From contig NZ_JHVK01000003.1 of assembly GCF_000620105.1 (NCBI RefSeq), positions 62,001 to 126,000 of the forward strand: 64,000 bases of DNA. Reading direction: 5' to 3'. Below the pieces are notes generated by a model. It did not search any database. It worked only from the letters and a program-made list of their open reading frames with translations, and was not told the DNA's origin. Each line of letters starts with the position of its first letter. Position 1 is the first letter of the stretch. Positions 52,644 to 62,007 of this stretch are shown one piece after another. A program made the translations under genes and the position numbers. The DNA comes from Microvirgula aerodenitrificans DSM 15089 (GTDB lineage: Bacteria > Pseudomonadota > Gammaproteobacteria > Burkholderiales > Aquaspirillaceae).

Positions 52644-55004
52644 ATGCCCCATGCAAGCAATCAGCAGCCTGAAAAGAACAAACCGCGCCGCTGGCGCCCG
52701 ACGTTCTCGCTGGCCGATTCGCGCGGCGTGGTCTGGTTGCCGACGGCGGCGCTGAGCGTGCTGCTGCTGGTGCTCGGCCTGCTGGGCGCGGCGGTCTGGC
52801 GCGACTGGGAAGACGAGCGTCGCGACACGCTGATCCAGGACATCCTGTGGCTGGAACAGGCATTCCGCCTGCGCTTCGACTCGCTGGAAGAGTGGAGCGG
52901 CATGATCGGCAGCGAGATTGCCAAGCGCGACATGACGGAAAGCCATTTTTCCGCCGCGGCGAAACTGCTGATCCGGGAAAACCCCGAAATCGCCCGCATC
53001 GAGCGGCTGGATACCGACGGTCATGTGCGCTGGCATATCGGCCGCTTTGTCGATGTCCCGCAGCAGGGCGGCGACAAGGGCGGGCGCTACTCGCTGCTCG
53101 ACACGCTGGACGTGGCACGCCGGCTGACCGAACCAAGCTACAGCGATGTGTACCGGCTGGCCGATCATGAACCGCTGGTCGACCTGGTGGCGCCGATCTA
53201 TATCGGCAAGCAGTTTGCCGGCGGCATCCGGCTGACCTTCAGCCTCAGCCAGTTGCTGTACCACCAGGTGCCGTGGTGGATCGGGCAGAAATACCAGATC
53301 AGTGTGGTCGACCTCGGTGGCGAGGTGCTGGCGACCAAATTCCAGCTGGCCGAGCGGCCCGGCGCGCTGAGCCATGAAATCGAATTCACCCCGCCCGGGC
53401 ACGGGTTGCGGCTGAAGGCGACCGCCTACCGGGTCGGCGTCGGGATGGCGATGCCGGTGCTTGGCGGCGTGTCCCTGCTGCTGATGGCGCTGCTGGTTGC
53501 CAGCCTGTGGAAGATCCGCCTCGACATCAAGACCCGCAACCGGGTCGAGCGTGCGCTGCGGCGCGAAATGGCGCTGCGCAGCGCGATCGAAAACTCGATG
53601 AAAAACGGCCTGATCGCGATCGACCTCAGTGGCCGCATCACCCGCGTCAACCGCGCGCTGTGCGACATGCTTGGCGTGCCGGCCGAGATGCTGGTCGGCC
53701 AGGCGCCGCCGTATTCCTTCTGGCCGGCCGACCGCCAGGCTGACCTGGACGAGATGCTGACCCGCATCGCCGAGGACCGCATCCCCAGCCTGGGCTTCGA
53801 GCTGCTGTTCGAGCGGCGCAATGGCGGACGTTTCGACGTGCGGCTGTACCTGACGCCACTGGTGGACGAGGGCGGCCGGCAGACCGGCTGGCTGGCGAGC
53901 TTCTATGACATCACCGAACACAAGCGCAAGCGGATGGCGGTGGCCGCGGCGCAGGAACGGCTGGCGACGGTGCTCAACGGGCTGGATGCGCCGGTGTGCG
54001 TCAGCCGCTGCGTCGACCGGCAACTGCTGTTCTCCAACCGCGCCTTCGAGGAAAACATGGTTCGGGCCGAGCAGGATGCCCCGTTCTGCGTGGTACTGCC
54101 GTGGCCGCGCGACACGCGCAACGACGAGGACGTGATCGATTGCGAGCTGACTTTCCCGGGGTCGCCGCGCGTGTACCAGATTCACCGTCGACGCATCGAA
54201 TGGGTTGATGGCGAGGCGGCATGGCTCGGCATTTATGCCGACATCACTGAATCCAAGCGGCTGGCCGAACGCGAACGCCAGCACGCCGAGAAGCTGCAGA
54301 GTACCGCGCGGCTGGTCACCATGGGCGAGATGGCGTCCACGCTGGCGCACGAGATCAACCAGCCGCTGGCGGTGATTGCCACCTATTCGACCGGCTGCCT
54401 GAAGAAGATGGACCTGCCCGGTTTCGACCGCGAGCAGTTGCGTGCGCCGCTGGAGAAAATCGCCGAGCAGGCGCGCCGCGCCGGCCAGATCGTTCACGGC
54501 ATTCGCGGCTTTGTGAAAAAACGGGCACCACAGCTGGCGCCAGTGGACATCAATGCCGTGGTCGAGTCGGTGCTGACGCTGGCCGGGCCGGTGATGCGCG
54601 TGCAGGGCGTGCGGCTGGAGGCCTCGCTGTCCGAATGCCGGGCCGCCGACGTCGACCGGGTGCTGATCGAGCAGGTGCTGCTGAACCTGGTCAACAACGC
54701 GGTCGAGGCGATGCGCGATGCCGGCATCGCCAAGCCGATGCTGTCGATCTGCACCCGCGAGGCCGGCAGCATGGTCGAGGTCGAGGTGACCGACAACGGC
54801 CCGGGTATCGCGCCGGAACTGGCCGAGCAGCTGTTCATGCCGTTCTTTACCACCAAGGCCGAGGGCATGGGCATCGGCCTGAACATCTGCCGTTCGGTGA
54901 TCGAGTACCACCGCGGCGAGTTCGAACTGGAGCCGGCCCCGGGCGGCGGCTGTCGCTTCCGCTTCCGCCTGCCGGTAAGGCTGGAAACGGCTGGGGTGGT
55001 TTGA
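52644..55004 (+). CDS. dctS: DctS-like sensor histidine kinase
   Basis: 786 residues from ATG 52644 (20 further upstream codons have no support). TM1 at about 33-52, a periplasmic sensor domain of about 220 residues, TM2 near 275-293, PAS (IENSMKNGLIAIDLSGRITRVNRALCDMLG), a second PAS-like segment, HisKA with H569 in LAHEINQPLAVIATYSTGCL, and HATPase with NLVNNAVEAMRD and GMGIGLNICRSVIEYH. The divergent position next to dctP and the architecture fit DctS, the C4-dicarboxylate sensor. No response regulator adjoins; the nearest FixJ-type regulator is 12 kb away beside another kinase. Confidence 0.9.
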   Translation: MPHASNQQPEKNKPRRWRPTFSLADSRGVVWLPTAALSVLLLVLGLLGAAVWRDWEDERRDTLIQDILWLEQAFRLRFDSLEEWSGMIGSEIAKRDMTESHFSAAAKLLIRENPEIARIERLDTDGHVRWHIGRFVDVPQQGGDKGGRYSLLDTLDVARRLTEPSYSDVYRLADHEPLVDLVAPIYIGKQFAGGIRLTFSLSQLLYHQVPWWIGQKYQISVVDLGGEVLATKFQLAERPGALSHEIEFTPPGHGLRLKATAYRVGVGMAMPVLGGVSLLLMALLVASLWKIRLDIKTRNRVERALRREMALRSAIENSMKNGLIAIDLSGRITRVNRALCDMLGVPAEMLVGQAPPYSFWPADRQADLDEMLTRIAEDRIPSLGFELLFERRNGGRFDVRLYLTPLVDEGGRQTGWLASFYDITEHKRKRMAVAAAQERLATVLNGLDAPVCVSRCVDRQLLFSNRAFEENMVRAEQDAPFCVVLPWPRDTRNDEDVIDCELTFPGSPRVYQIHRRRIEWVDGEAAWLGIYADITESKRLAERERQHAEKLQSTARLVTMGEMASTLAHEINQPLAVIATYSTGCLKKMDLPGFDREQLRAPLEKIAEQARRAGQIVHGIRGFVKKRAPQLAPVDINAVVESVLTLAGPVMRVQGVRLEASLSECRAADVDRVLIEQVLLNLVNNAVEAMRDAGIAKPMLSICTREAGSMVEVEVTDNGPGIAPELAEQLFMPFFTTKAEGMGIGLNICRSVIEYHRGEFELEPAPGGGCRFRFRLPVRLETAGVV

Positions 55005-55063
55005 GGCGGGGCGTGGCGGGAAAGCCTCGGGAGTGGGATAGACAAGAGAAACCGGTGATCCCC

Positions 55064-55092
55064 AAAAGCCCCTCGCAAGAGGGGCTTTTGTT
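55064..55092 (+). terminator. Rho-independent terminator after dctS
   Basis: AAAAGCCCCTC-GCAA-GAGGGGCTTTT: an 11-bp stem with GCAA tetraloop followed by TTTTGTT. The A-rich left flank makes it potentially bidirectional. It lies 60 bp past the kinase stop. Confidence 0.94.
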
Positions 55093-55203
55093 ATCGGTAA
55101 AAGTGTGGTTAATTCCGCGCCCGTCCCTGCCGTCATCGCAGTAGCCGGTGACTGCAAACGCCCCCTCCGGCAGAACAGATGAAGCCAAAGCGACGGATGG
55201 CGG

Positions 55204-55209
55204 TATAAT
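55204..55209 (+). promoter_or_regulatory. pcnB operon -10 box
   Basis: A consensus TATAAT 42 bp before the pcnB ATG. No good -35 hexamer lies 16-18 bp upstream (TGAAGC is the nearest), so activity is uncertain. Confidence 0.45.
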
Positions 55210-55250
55210 CGCCGGCTTCTCTGGCCATCCGTACGAATCCGACCTCCGCG

Positions 55251-56600
55251 ATGATTCGCAAATTTATCAGTCGTGTGCTCCGCCTGCCGGGCAAATCCCG
55301 TGGTGCGGCACGCGCCAAGATCATCCCGTTCGCCCAGCACGGTATCCGGCGCGACGAGCTCAGCCCGTCCGCGCTAAAAGTCACTACGCGACTGCAGGAG
55401 GCGGGTTTCGACGCCTTCGTGGTTGGCGGCGCGGTCCGCGATCTGCTGATCGGCCATGAACCGAAGGACTTCGACGTCGCCACCAACGCAACGCCGGAAG
55501 AAGTGCACCGGCTGTTCCGCCGTTCGCGCATCATCGGTCGCCGTTTCCGCATCGTTCACGTGGTGTTCGGTCGGGACGAGGTGATCGAGGTCACCACGTT
55601 CCGCGGCGACGGCAGCGATCTGGAGACCACCGAGTCCGGGCGCATCGTCTCCGACAATACCTATGGCAGCATGGCCGAGGATGCGCGGCGTCGCGACTTC
55701 ACCGCCAATGCGCTGTACTACAACACCGCCGACGAAACCATTCACGACTATCACCATGGCGTGCGCGATGTCGAAGCGCGCAAGCTGGTGATGATCGGCC
55801 CGCCGATCGAGCGCTACAAGGAAGACCCGGTGCGCATGCTGCGCGCGGTGCGTCTGGCGGCCAAGCTCGGCTTCTCGATCGACGAGGCGACCCGCAAGCC
55901 GATCGGCCATCTGGCCGGACTGCTGAAGGACGTGGCGTCAGCGCGGCTGTTCGACGAAATGCTGAAGATGCTGCATTCCGGTGCCAGTTGGGCCTGTCTG
56001 ACCCGCCTGCGCGCCGAAGGGCTGCACAAGGGGCTGTTTCCGCTGCTGGACGCGATCATCGACCAGCCGGGCGGCGAGGACTTCGTCAAGCTGGCGCTGG
56101 CACAGACCGATCGCCGGCTGATGGAAGGCAAGGGCATTTCCGACGGCTTCCTGTTTGCCGCGCTGCTGTGGAGCAATGTCAACGCCGAGTGGCAGCGTCG
56201 TCTCGATACCGGTGAAAAATCCATTCCGGCCCTGCTCGATGCGATGGACACGGTCGAAGCCAGGCTCGGTGACCGGCTGGCCATCCCGCGCCGCTTCCTG
56301 GCGACCATGCGCGAGATCTGGGTGCTGCAGCCGCGTTTCGAGATCCGCAACGGTTCGCGTCCCTACCGCCTGCTGGAACAGCCGCGCTTCCGCGCCGGCT
56401 ACGACTTCCTGTGCCTGCGCGCCGAAGTCGGCGAGGTGCCGAAGGCGCTGGCCGAGTGGTGGGAGCACTTCCAGTTTGCCGATGGCGACCGTCGCGAATC
56501 AATGATGGTCACCGACGAACCGTCACAGGACCCGGCGCGCAAGAAGCGCCGCCGCCGGCGCAAGAAGCCGGCCGGCGATACGCCGGGCGTGGACGCATGA
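55251..56600 (+). CDS. pcnB: Poly(A) polymerase I
   Basis: 449 residues. The nucleotidyltransferase core is FVVGGAVRDLLIGHEPKDFDVATNATPEEVHRLFRR, with catalytic Asp pair in DFD. TFRGDGSDLE, EDARRRDFTANALYYN and RYKEDPVRMLRAVRLAAKLGF distinguish poly(A) polymerase I from CCA-adding enzymes. The C-terminal tail is very basic (ARKKRRRRRKKPAG), typical for RNA contact. It adds 3' poly(A) tails that promote RNA decay. Its stop overlaps folK (ATGA). Confidence 0.95.
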   Translation: MIRKFISRVLRLPGKSRGAARAKIIPFAQHGIRRDELSPSALKVTTRLQEAGFDAFVVGGAVRDLLIGHEPKDFDVATNATPEEVHRLFRRSRIIGRRFRIVHVVFGRDEVIEVTTFRGDGSDLETTESGRIVSDNTYGSMAEDARRRDFTANALYYNTADETIHDYHHGVRDVEARKLVMIGPPIERYKEDPVRMLRAVRLAAKLGFSIDEATRKPIGHLAGLLKDVASARLFDEMLKMLHSGASWACLTRLRAEGLHKGLFPLLDAIIDQPGGEDFVKLALAQTDRRLMEGKGISDGFLFAALLWSNVNAEWQRRLDTGEKSIPALLDAMDTVEARLGDRLAIPRRFLATMREIWVLQPRFEIRNGSRPYRLLEQPRFRAGYDFLCLRAEVGEVPKALAEWWEHFQFADGDRRESMMVTDEPSQDPARKKRRRRRKKPAGDTPGVDA

Positions 56601-57076
56601 CACTGGCTGCCGTGGCGCTGGGGGCCAACCTCGGCGACGCCGCTGCGACCGTGAACGAAGCGTTCGCGCGGCTGGACCTGCTGCCGGCGACCCGGGTGAT
56701 CGCCCGCTCGCCGCGCTATCGCACCGCACCGGTCGGCTATGCCGGGCAACCGGATTTCATCAACGCCGCCGCGCTGGTCGAGACCACGCTGGACGCCGAT
56801 GCGCTGCTGGCCGCGCTGCTGGAGATCGAAAGCGACTGCGGCCGGGTGCGCACCTTCCGCAATGCGCCACGCACGCTGGATCTGGATCTGCTGACCTGGG
56901 GCGAACTCGTGCGCGATGACCGGGCGCTGACGCTGCCGCACCCGCGCATGCACGAGCGTGCCTTCGTGCTGGCGCCGCTGGCCGACATCGCCCCGGACCT
57001 GTCCGTGCCCGGCCGCGGCCGGGTGGCCGAGCTGCTGTCCGTCCTGGATTGCAGCGGTGTGGAACGTATTGATTGA
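56597..57076 (+). CDS. folK: HPPK, 6-hydroxymethyl-dihydropterin pyrophosphokinase
   Basis: 159 residues from ATG 56597, coupled to pcnB by a 4-bp overlap. HPPK motifs: ALGANLGDAAATVNEAFARL at the start, SPRYRTAPVGYAGQPDFINAAALVET, and RTLDLDLLTWGE followed by LPHPRMHERAFVLAPLADIAP. It transfers pyrophosphate from ATP to the pterin in folate synthesis. The pcnB-folK pairing is common in proteobacteria. Confidence 0.94.
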   Translation: MTLAAVALGANLGDAAATVNEAFARLDLLPATRVIARSPRYRTAPVGYAGQPDFINAAALVETTLDADALLAALLEIESDCGRVRTFRNAPRTLDLDLLTWGELVRDDRALTLPHPRMHERAFVLAPLADIAPDLSVPGRGRVAELLSVLDCSGVERID

Positions 57077-57196
57077 CCGGCAGTCAGCCAGCAGGAAGTT
57101 GTCTGCATTCCGGCGGTCGTTCGGCCGGTAAATGACGCTATCATGCCCGGGCCCCGTCGTCGTTGCGGCGGCCGGGTGAACCGCCCAGGGAGAATC

Positions 57197-57835
57197 ATGT
57201 CGCCATACCGTTATATTGCCGTCGAAGGCCCTATCGGCGCCGGCAAGACCACGCTTGCCCGCCGCCTGGCCGCGCACTGGCAGGCCCGCCTGCTCGAAGA
57301 GGTGATCGACGACAACCCGTTCCTGCCGCGCTTCTACCAGGACCGCAAGCACTACGCGCTGCACACCCAGTTGCAGTTCCTGTTGCAGCGGGAAGAGCAG
57401 CGCCGCCAGCTGATGGATACCGTCAGCGAGCACCCGGTGGTTGCCGATTACTGCTTCGACAAGGAATTCCTGTTCGCGCAGCTGAACCTCGAGGGCGATG
57501 AACTGGCGCTGTATCGTGCATTGCAGCGTAAAGTCCTGCCAGAGTATCCTTTGCCGGATCTGCTGATCGCGCTGGAAGTGTCGCCGGATACGGCGGCCAG
57601 ACGCATTGCCGAGCGCGGTCTGGCATACGAGTACAACTTTCCGGATGGTTACCTGCGCCGTGTCGCCGAAGCGTATAACGAATTTTTCCATCACTTCGAC
57701 GGCGCGCCCGTGCTGATCGTCAATACCGACAATCTCAACCTTGTCGACAGTGACGAGGATTTCGAACTGCTGTTGCGCTGTATCACCGACATGCAGGGAA
57801 CCCGCAGCTACTTCAACAAGGGCGCCGGCGCCTAG
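57197..57835 (+). CDS. Deoxynucleoside kinase
   Basis: 212 residues from ATG 57197 with AGGGAG before it. P-loop GPIGAGKTT at 11-19, [17 protein letters not shown] (substrate site), [15 protein letters not shown] and the lid region [29 protein letters not shown] place it in the dCK/dGK/dTK2-like family. It phosphorylates deoxynucleosides; base preference cannot be read. It lies between folK and panBCD with short gaps, so it is part of the same likely operon. Confidence 0.9.
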   Translation: MSPYRYIAVEGPIGAGKTTLARRLAAHWQARLLEEVIDDNPFLPRFYQDRKHYALHTQLQFLLQREEQRRQLMDTVSEHPVVADYCFDKEFLFAQLNLEGDELALYRALQRKVLPEYPLPDLLIALEVSPDTAARRIAERGLAYEYNFPDGYLRRVAEAYNEFFHHFDGAPVLIVNTDNLNLVDSDEDFELLLRCITDMQGTRSYFNKGAGA

Positions 57836-57864
57836 GCCCTCCGTCACCAGGATACATACACCCG

Positions 57865-58656
57865 ATGAAAGTCACCGTAAGCACATTGGCCCGCCTGAAG
57901 GCCGATGGCCAGAAGATCACCATGCTCACCTGTTATGACGCGAGCTTTGCCGCGCTGATGGATGCAGCCGGGGTCGAAATCCTGCTGATCGGCGATTCGC
58001 TGGGCATGGTCGTTCAGGGCCATGACTCGACGCTGCCGGTCAGTCTCGACGACATGATCTACCACACCCGTGCGGTCGCGCGCGGGGCGAAGAATGCACT
58101 GGTGCTGGCCGACCTGCCGTTCGGCAGCTACCAGACCTCGCCGGCGCAGGCGTTCGACAGCTCGGTCCGGCTGATGGCGGCCGGGGCGCACATGGTCAAG
58201 CTCGAGGGCGGTACGGGCATGGCCGATACCGTGCGTTTCCTGGTCGAGCGCGGCGTGCCGGTCTGCGCGCATATCGGGCTGACGCCGCAGTCGGTCAATG
58301 TGTTTGGTGGCTACAAGGTTCAGGGCAAGACCGAAGAAGGCGCTGCCGTGCAACTGGCTGCCGCCCGTGCGCTGGCGGATGCCGGCGCCGCACTGGTGCT
58401 GATGGAGGCCGTGCCGGCCGCCCTGGCGCGCCAGGTGACCGAAGCGCTGTCGGTGCCGACCATCGGTATTGGCGCCGGTGTCGACGTCGACGGCCAGGTG
58501 CTGGTCATGCACGACATGCTCGGCGCCTTCCCGGGCAAGAAGGCCCGTTTCGTCAAGAATTTCATGCAGGAGGCCGGCAGCATCGCCGGTGCCTTCGAAG
58601 CGTATGTCAAGGCAGTGAAGACTGGCGCCTTCCCTGGCGAAGAGCACAGTTTCTGA
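57865..58656 (+). CDS. panB: 3-methyl-2-oxobutanoate hydroxymethyltransferase
   Basis: 263 residues, full length. [55 protein letters not shown] carries the Mg2+ Asp residues. [20 protein letters not shown] and [21 protein letters not shown] are hallmark blocks. First committed step of pantothenate synthesis. 29 bp after the kinase gene; panC follows by 76 bp. Confidence 0.97.
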   Translation: MKVTVSTLARLKADGQKITMLTCYDASFAALMDAAGVEILLIGDSLGMVVQGHDSTLPVSLDDMIYHTRAVARGAKNALVLADLPFGSYQTSPAQAFDSSVRLMAAGAHMVKLEGGTGMADTVRFLVERGVPVCAHIGLTPQSVNVFGGYKVQGKTEEGAAVQLAAARALADAGAALVLMEAVPAALARQVTEALSVPTIGIGAGVDVDGQVLVMHDMLGAFPGKKARFVKNFMQEAGSIAGAFEAYVKAVKTGAFPGEEHSF

Positions 58657-58732
58657 CCTGATTCCCCGACCGGCGCCGTTCGCGGCGCCAGCCCGTTCCC
58701 CCCGTTGACCGGGATACCTTTTTCTCAGAACT

Positions 58733-59566
58733 ATGGACATCATCCGCACCATTTCCGATCTGCGCGCCTGGCGCAAGACGGCCGGCCACCTCGCGCTCGT
58801 GCCGACCATGGGTAATCTGCACGAAGGCCATCTGGCGCTGGTGCACGAAGCGAAGAAGCGCGCCGAGCGTGTCGTGGTCAGCATCTTCGTCAACCGCATC
58901 CAGTTCGGCCAGGGCGAGGATTTCGACAGTTATCCGCGCACCTTCGAAGCCGACCGTGCCAGGCTCGAACAGGCCGGGGTCGACGCGCTGTTCCTGCCGG
59001 ACGAACGCGAGCTGTATCCGCGTATCCGCCAGGACTACAACGTCGAGCCGCCGCATATCCAGAACGAGCTGTGCGGCGCATTCCGCCCCGGGCATTTCCG
59101 GGGCGTGGCGACCGTGGTCAGCAAGCTGTTCAATATCGTGCAGCCGGACGTCGCCTGCTTCGGCAAGAAGGACTTCCAGCAACTGCACGTGATCAAGTCG
59201 ATGGTCGAAGACCTGAACATCCCGGTCGAGATCGTGCCGGTGGACACCGGCCGTGCCGACGACGGCCTTGCGCTGTCGTCGCGCAATGGCTACCTGTCCG
59301 CCGCCGAACGCGCCGAGGCGCCGCGACTGCAGCGTGAACTGGCGCGCATCCGCGACAGCCTGATCGACGGCGACAACGACTACGCCGGGCTGGAGCAGGC
59401 GGCACGCGCAACGCTGGAACAGCATGGCTGGCAGGTCGACTACGTCGAAATCCGCCAGGCCGACACGCTGGAACTGGCCCATGCCGGCGAAAAACGGCTG
59501 GTGGTGCTGGCTGCCGCGCGTCAGGGCAAGACCAGGCTGATCGACAATATTGAAATTCATCGCTAG
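58733..59566 (+). CDS. panC: Pantothenate synthetase
   Basis: 277 residues. [20 protein letters not shown] contains the HxGH nucleotide motif. [22 protein letters not shown] has Arg where Pro is usual (VNPxQF) in most relatives. [46 protein letters not shown] follows. It condenses pantoate with beta-alanine using ATP. Followed 36 bp later by panD, completing panBCD. Confidence 0.97.
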   Translation: MDIIRTISDLRAWRKTAGHLALVPTMGNLHEGHLALVHEAKKRAERVVVSIFVNRIQFGQGEDFDSYPRTFEADRARLEQAGVDALFLPDERELYPRIRQDYNVEPPHIQNELCGAFRPGHFRGVATVVSKLFNIVQPDVACFGKKDFQQLHVIKSMVEDLNIPVEIVPVDTGRADDGLALSSRNGYLSAAERAEAPRLQRELARIRDSLIDGDNDYAGLEQAARATLEQHGWQVDYVEIRQADTLELAHAGEKRLVVLAAARQGKTRLIDNIEIHR

Positions 59567-59602
59567 CGGACACGTCGTCCGCGAACACCGGCAGGAACCA
59601 GC

Positions 59603-59986
59603 ATGCAACGCATTATTCTGAAGTCCAAGCTGCACCGGGTCAGCGTGACCCAGTGCGAACTGCACTATATCGGCTCGTGCGCGATCGACGAGGATCTGCT
59701 CGAAGCCGCGGACATCCGCGAGTACGAAGAAATCCAGATCTGGAACGTCAATAACGGCGAACGGTTCGCAACCTACGCCATCCGCGGCGAACGCGGCAGC
59801 GGCATGATCTCGGTCAACGGCTCGGCCGCCCGGCGTGCGGCAGTCGGCGACCTGCTGATCATTGCCAGCTACGGCATGTTCGAGGACGCCGAACTGGCGG
59901 CGCACAAACCCCGTCTGGTTCATGTCGACGAACGGAACCGGATCGTCGAATTGCCTGACGGCATCCCGGTCCAGGCGGCGGAATAA
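59603..59986 (+). CDS. panD: Aspartate 1-decarboxylase proenzyme
   Basis: 127 residues. The self-cleavage site G24-S25 within YIGSCAID creates the pyruvoyl group from Ser25. [25 protein letters not shown] and the length match the family. It supplies beta-alanine for PanC. No PanM/PanZ maturation factor gene is seen nearby, as expected outside enterics. Confidence 0.97.
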   Translation: MQRIILKSKLHRVSVTQCELHYIGSCAIDEDLLEAADIREYEEIQIWNVNNGERFATYAIRGERGSGMISVNGSAARRAAVGDLLIIASYGMFEDAELAAHKPRLVHVDERNRIVELPDGIPVQAAE

Positions 59987-60115
59987 CGCCGGCAGACGCC
60001 TTGTTGAAACCGTGAGTGTGGTTGTCGTACGTCATAAGATGTCAGCTTTAGCAGGCAAACCGGCGTAACACGGCTATACTCGCGGCCAATCCGTTTCATC
60101 AGATTTGTTTGATTC

Positions 60116-60625
60116 ATGTCCCAACAACATAATCCCGTGCTCCAACTTGCCCTGCAACAGGCGATGCGTGACAAACCCAAGCGTCAGCAGGTCAAGGAAG
60201 CAACCGACCTGATCTACAAGCGCTTTGGCGTGTTGCGTCAATTCAAGCCGTTGGCAATCGGCATCCACGAGGCGCTCATCGCCGAACTGCCCCAGTTTGA
60301 TCCGGTAGTGGTTCAGCGCGTGATTCAGCGCCACTGTTGCACCGCGCGCTACCTGAAGGCGATGCAGCGCGAACAGTATCGCTACAAGCTCGACGGCAAG
60401 CGCGCCGCTGAACTGACCGATGCCGAGAAGGACGACGCCAAGCGTCGGCTGGACGGCATGGGTACCGGCAAGGACGCTGTCGCGGCCCCTGCCGACGCTG
60501 CGCCTGCAGCGGCGGTTGCCGATGCAGTGCCGGCCGGCGAACGCCAGCAGGCGATCGAGGAGGTCAAGGCCGAGCTGAACGACCTGATCAAGCTGATCGA
60601 TGACAGCAAGCCGGCTGCCGAATAG
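60116..60625 (+). CDS. proQ: ProQ/FinO-domain RNA chaperone
   Basis: 169 residues. The ProQ/FinO domain is at about 25-110 (KPLAIGIHEALIAELPQFDPVVVQRVIQRHCCTARYLKAM, then RYKLDGKRAAELTDAEKDDAKRRLDGM). An Ala-rich linker leads to a C-terminal helix (AIEEVKAELNDLIKLIDD). It lacks the Tudor-like C-terminus of E. coli ProQ, as in Neisseria minimal ProQ. Likely global binder of sRNAs and 3' UTRs. A TATACT -10 box lies at 60075-60080 and a terminator follows, so it is monocistronic. Confidence 0.92.
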   Translation: MSQQHNPVLQLALQQAMRDKPKRQQVKEATDLIYKRFGVLRQFKPLAIGIHEALIAELPQFDPVVVQRVIQRHCCTARYLKAMQREQYRYKLDGKRAAELTDAEKDDAKRRLDGMGTGKDAVAAPADAAPAAAVADAVPAGERQQAIEEVKAELNDLIKLIDDSKPAAE

Positions 60626-60648
60626 GCGTCGACAGGCTTTCTGCCCGG

Positions 60649-60682
60649 AAACGGAGCCATTTACTGGCTCCGTTTTTCTTTT
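60649..60682 (+). terminator. Rho-independent terminator after proQ
   Basis: AAACGGAGCCA/TGGCTCCGTTT, an 11-bp stem with TTTAC loop, followed by TTCTTTTTT. It lies 24 bp past the proQ stop. Confidence 0.95.
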
Positions 60683-60774
60683 TTCGTGCTGCGCTGCAAC
60701 TCGTTAGTGGTTTGCCGTTGTCGCCGGATCGGGGCAGACTGGATGCTGAATTCATGTCAGAGGAGACAACCGTC

Positions 60775-61743
60775 ATGAGAGCGATCATCCAGACCGCCCC
60801 CGGTGATGCCGACACCCTGATCGTCGGCGAACTGCCGATGCCGGAACCGGGGCCCGGCCAGTTGCGCGTCCGCGTGCGCGCGGCCGGCATCAACCGGGCT
60901 GACATTGCCCAGCGTGAAGGCCGCTATCCGCCACCACCGGGCGCACCGGAAACGCTGGGGCTGGAGGTGGCCGGCGAAGTCGATGCGGTCGGTATCGGCA
61001 GCAAGGATTTCGCGGTCGGCGACCGGGTCATGGCACTGGTCGGCGGCGGTGGCTATGCCGAATATGCGCTGGTCGATGCGCCGCTGGCGGTGCGCTTGCC
61101 GGACGAACTCGGCTTTGTCGAAGCGGCAACGCTGCCCGAGACCTGGATGACGGCGTGGCTGAACCTGATCGATCTGGCACGGCTGATGCCGGGCGAGACA
61201 GCGCTGGTCCATGCCGGTGCCGGCGGTGTCGGTGCGGCGGCCATCCAGCTGGCCGGCCTGGTCGGTGCGCGCGCGATTGCGACCGCCGGCACGGCTGACA
61301 AATGCACATTCTGTCGTCAGCTTGGCGCCGAACTGGCACTGAACTATCGCGACGACGACGTGGTCGCAGCGCTGAAGGCGGCCGGTCGGGCCGATGTGGT
61401 GCTGGACCCGGTCGGGGGGGATTCGCTGTCACGCAACCTGGCCTGCATGAATCCGGGCGGCCGGCTGGTCGTCATCGCCTTCATGGCCGGTCGGCTGGCC
61501 GAACTCGATCTGGCGCAACTGATGGTCAAGCATCTGACGCTGATCGGCTCGACCCTGCGCAGCCGGCCGCTGGCCGACAAGGCGCGGCTGGCCGGGCGGC
61601 TGGGCGATACCGTGTTGCCGGCCCTGGCCAGTGGGCGAGTCCGCATCACGCTGGACAGCTCGTTCCCGCTGGCCAGGGCGGCCGAAGCCCATCGCTATGT
61701 CGAGGCCAACCGCAATCTGGGCAAGGTCGTGCTGACGGTATAA
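60775..61743 (+). CDS. Zinc-independent quinone oxidoreductase (zeta-crystallin/PIG3-like)
   Basis: 322 residues from ATG 60775, with AGAGGAG 11 nt upstream. MDR superfamily: GINRADIAQREGRYPPPPGAPETLGLEVAGEV, TWMTAWLNL and the NADPH site HAGAGGVGAAAIQLAGLVGARAIATAG. The zinc-ligand residues are absent and the PPPPGAPE block is typical of the TP53I3/PIG3-like quinone reductases. It reduces quinones with NADPH. A truncated relE lies immediately downstream in the same frame. Confidence 0.92.
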   Translation: MRAIIQTAPGDADTLIVGELPMPEPGPGQLRVRVRAAGINRADIAQREGRYPPPPGAPETLGLEVAGEVDAVGIGSKDFAVGDRVMALVGGGGYAEYALVDAPLAVRLPDELGFVEAATLPETWMTAWLNLIDLARLMPGETALVHAGAGGVGAAAIQLAGLVGARAIATAGTADKCTFCRQLGAELALNYRDDDVVAALKAAGRADVVLDPVGGDSLSRNLACMNPGGRLVVIAFMAGRLAELDLAQLMVKHLTLIGSTLRSRPLADKARLAGRLGDTVLPALASGRVRITLDSSFPLARAAEAHRYVEANRNLGKVVLTV

Positions 61744-61998
61744 GGGCCGCGGCTTGACGGCGCAGTCCGGGCGCAGTTCAAGAAAAAGCTTGCAGAAAGG
61801 CTGCGCCATCCTCACGTGCCAAAATCCCGCTTGAGCGGCATGAAGGACGGCTACAAGATCAGGCTGCGGCGTGCGGGCTATCGCCTGGCATGCCGGGTGG
61901 ACGGTGACGGGGTCCTCGTCACCGTCCTTGCCATCGGTCGGCGGGAAGGCAACGAAGCCTGTGCCGTGGCTGCCGGGCGAACAGGCAGTGGCGACTGA
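61744..61998 (+). pseudogene. Decapitated RelE/ParE toxin remnant
   Basis: Directly after the quinone oxidoreductase TAA, and in the same frame, the translation reads LDGAVRAQFKKKLAERLRHP, then HVPKSRLSGMKDGYKIRLRR, then AGYRLACRVDGDGVLVTVLAIGRREGNEA. This is the middle and end of a RelE-family mRNA interferase. The first 15-18 residues (the MTYxLxF strand) and any start are missing. The earliest possible start is GTG 61816, which would give a 60-residue stump. No relB antitoxin adjoins. Lys/Arg residues used in catalysis by RelE are partly retained, but the truncated N-terminal strand makes activity unlikely. Confidence 0.82.
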
Positions 61999-62007
61999 GG
62001 CGTCGCC

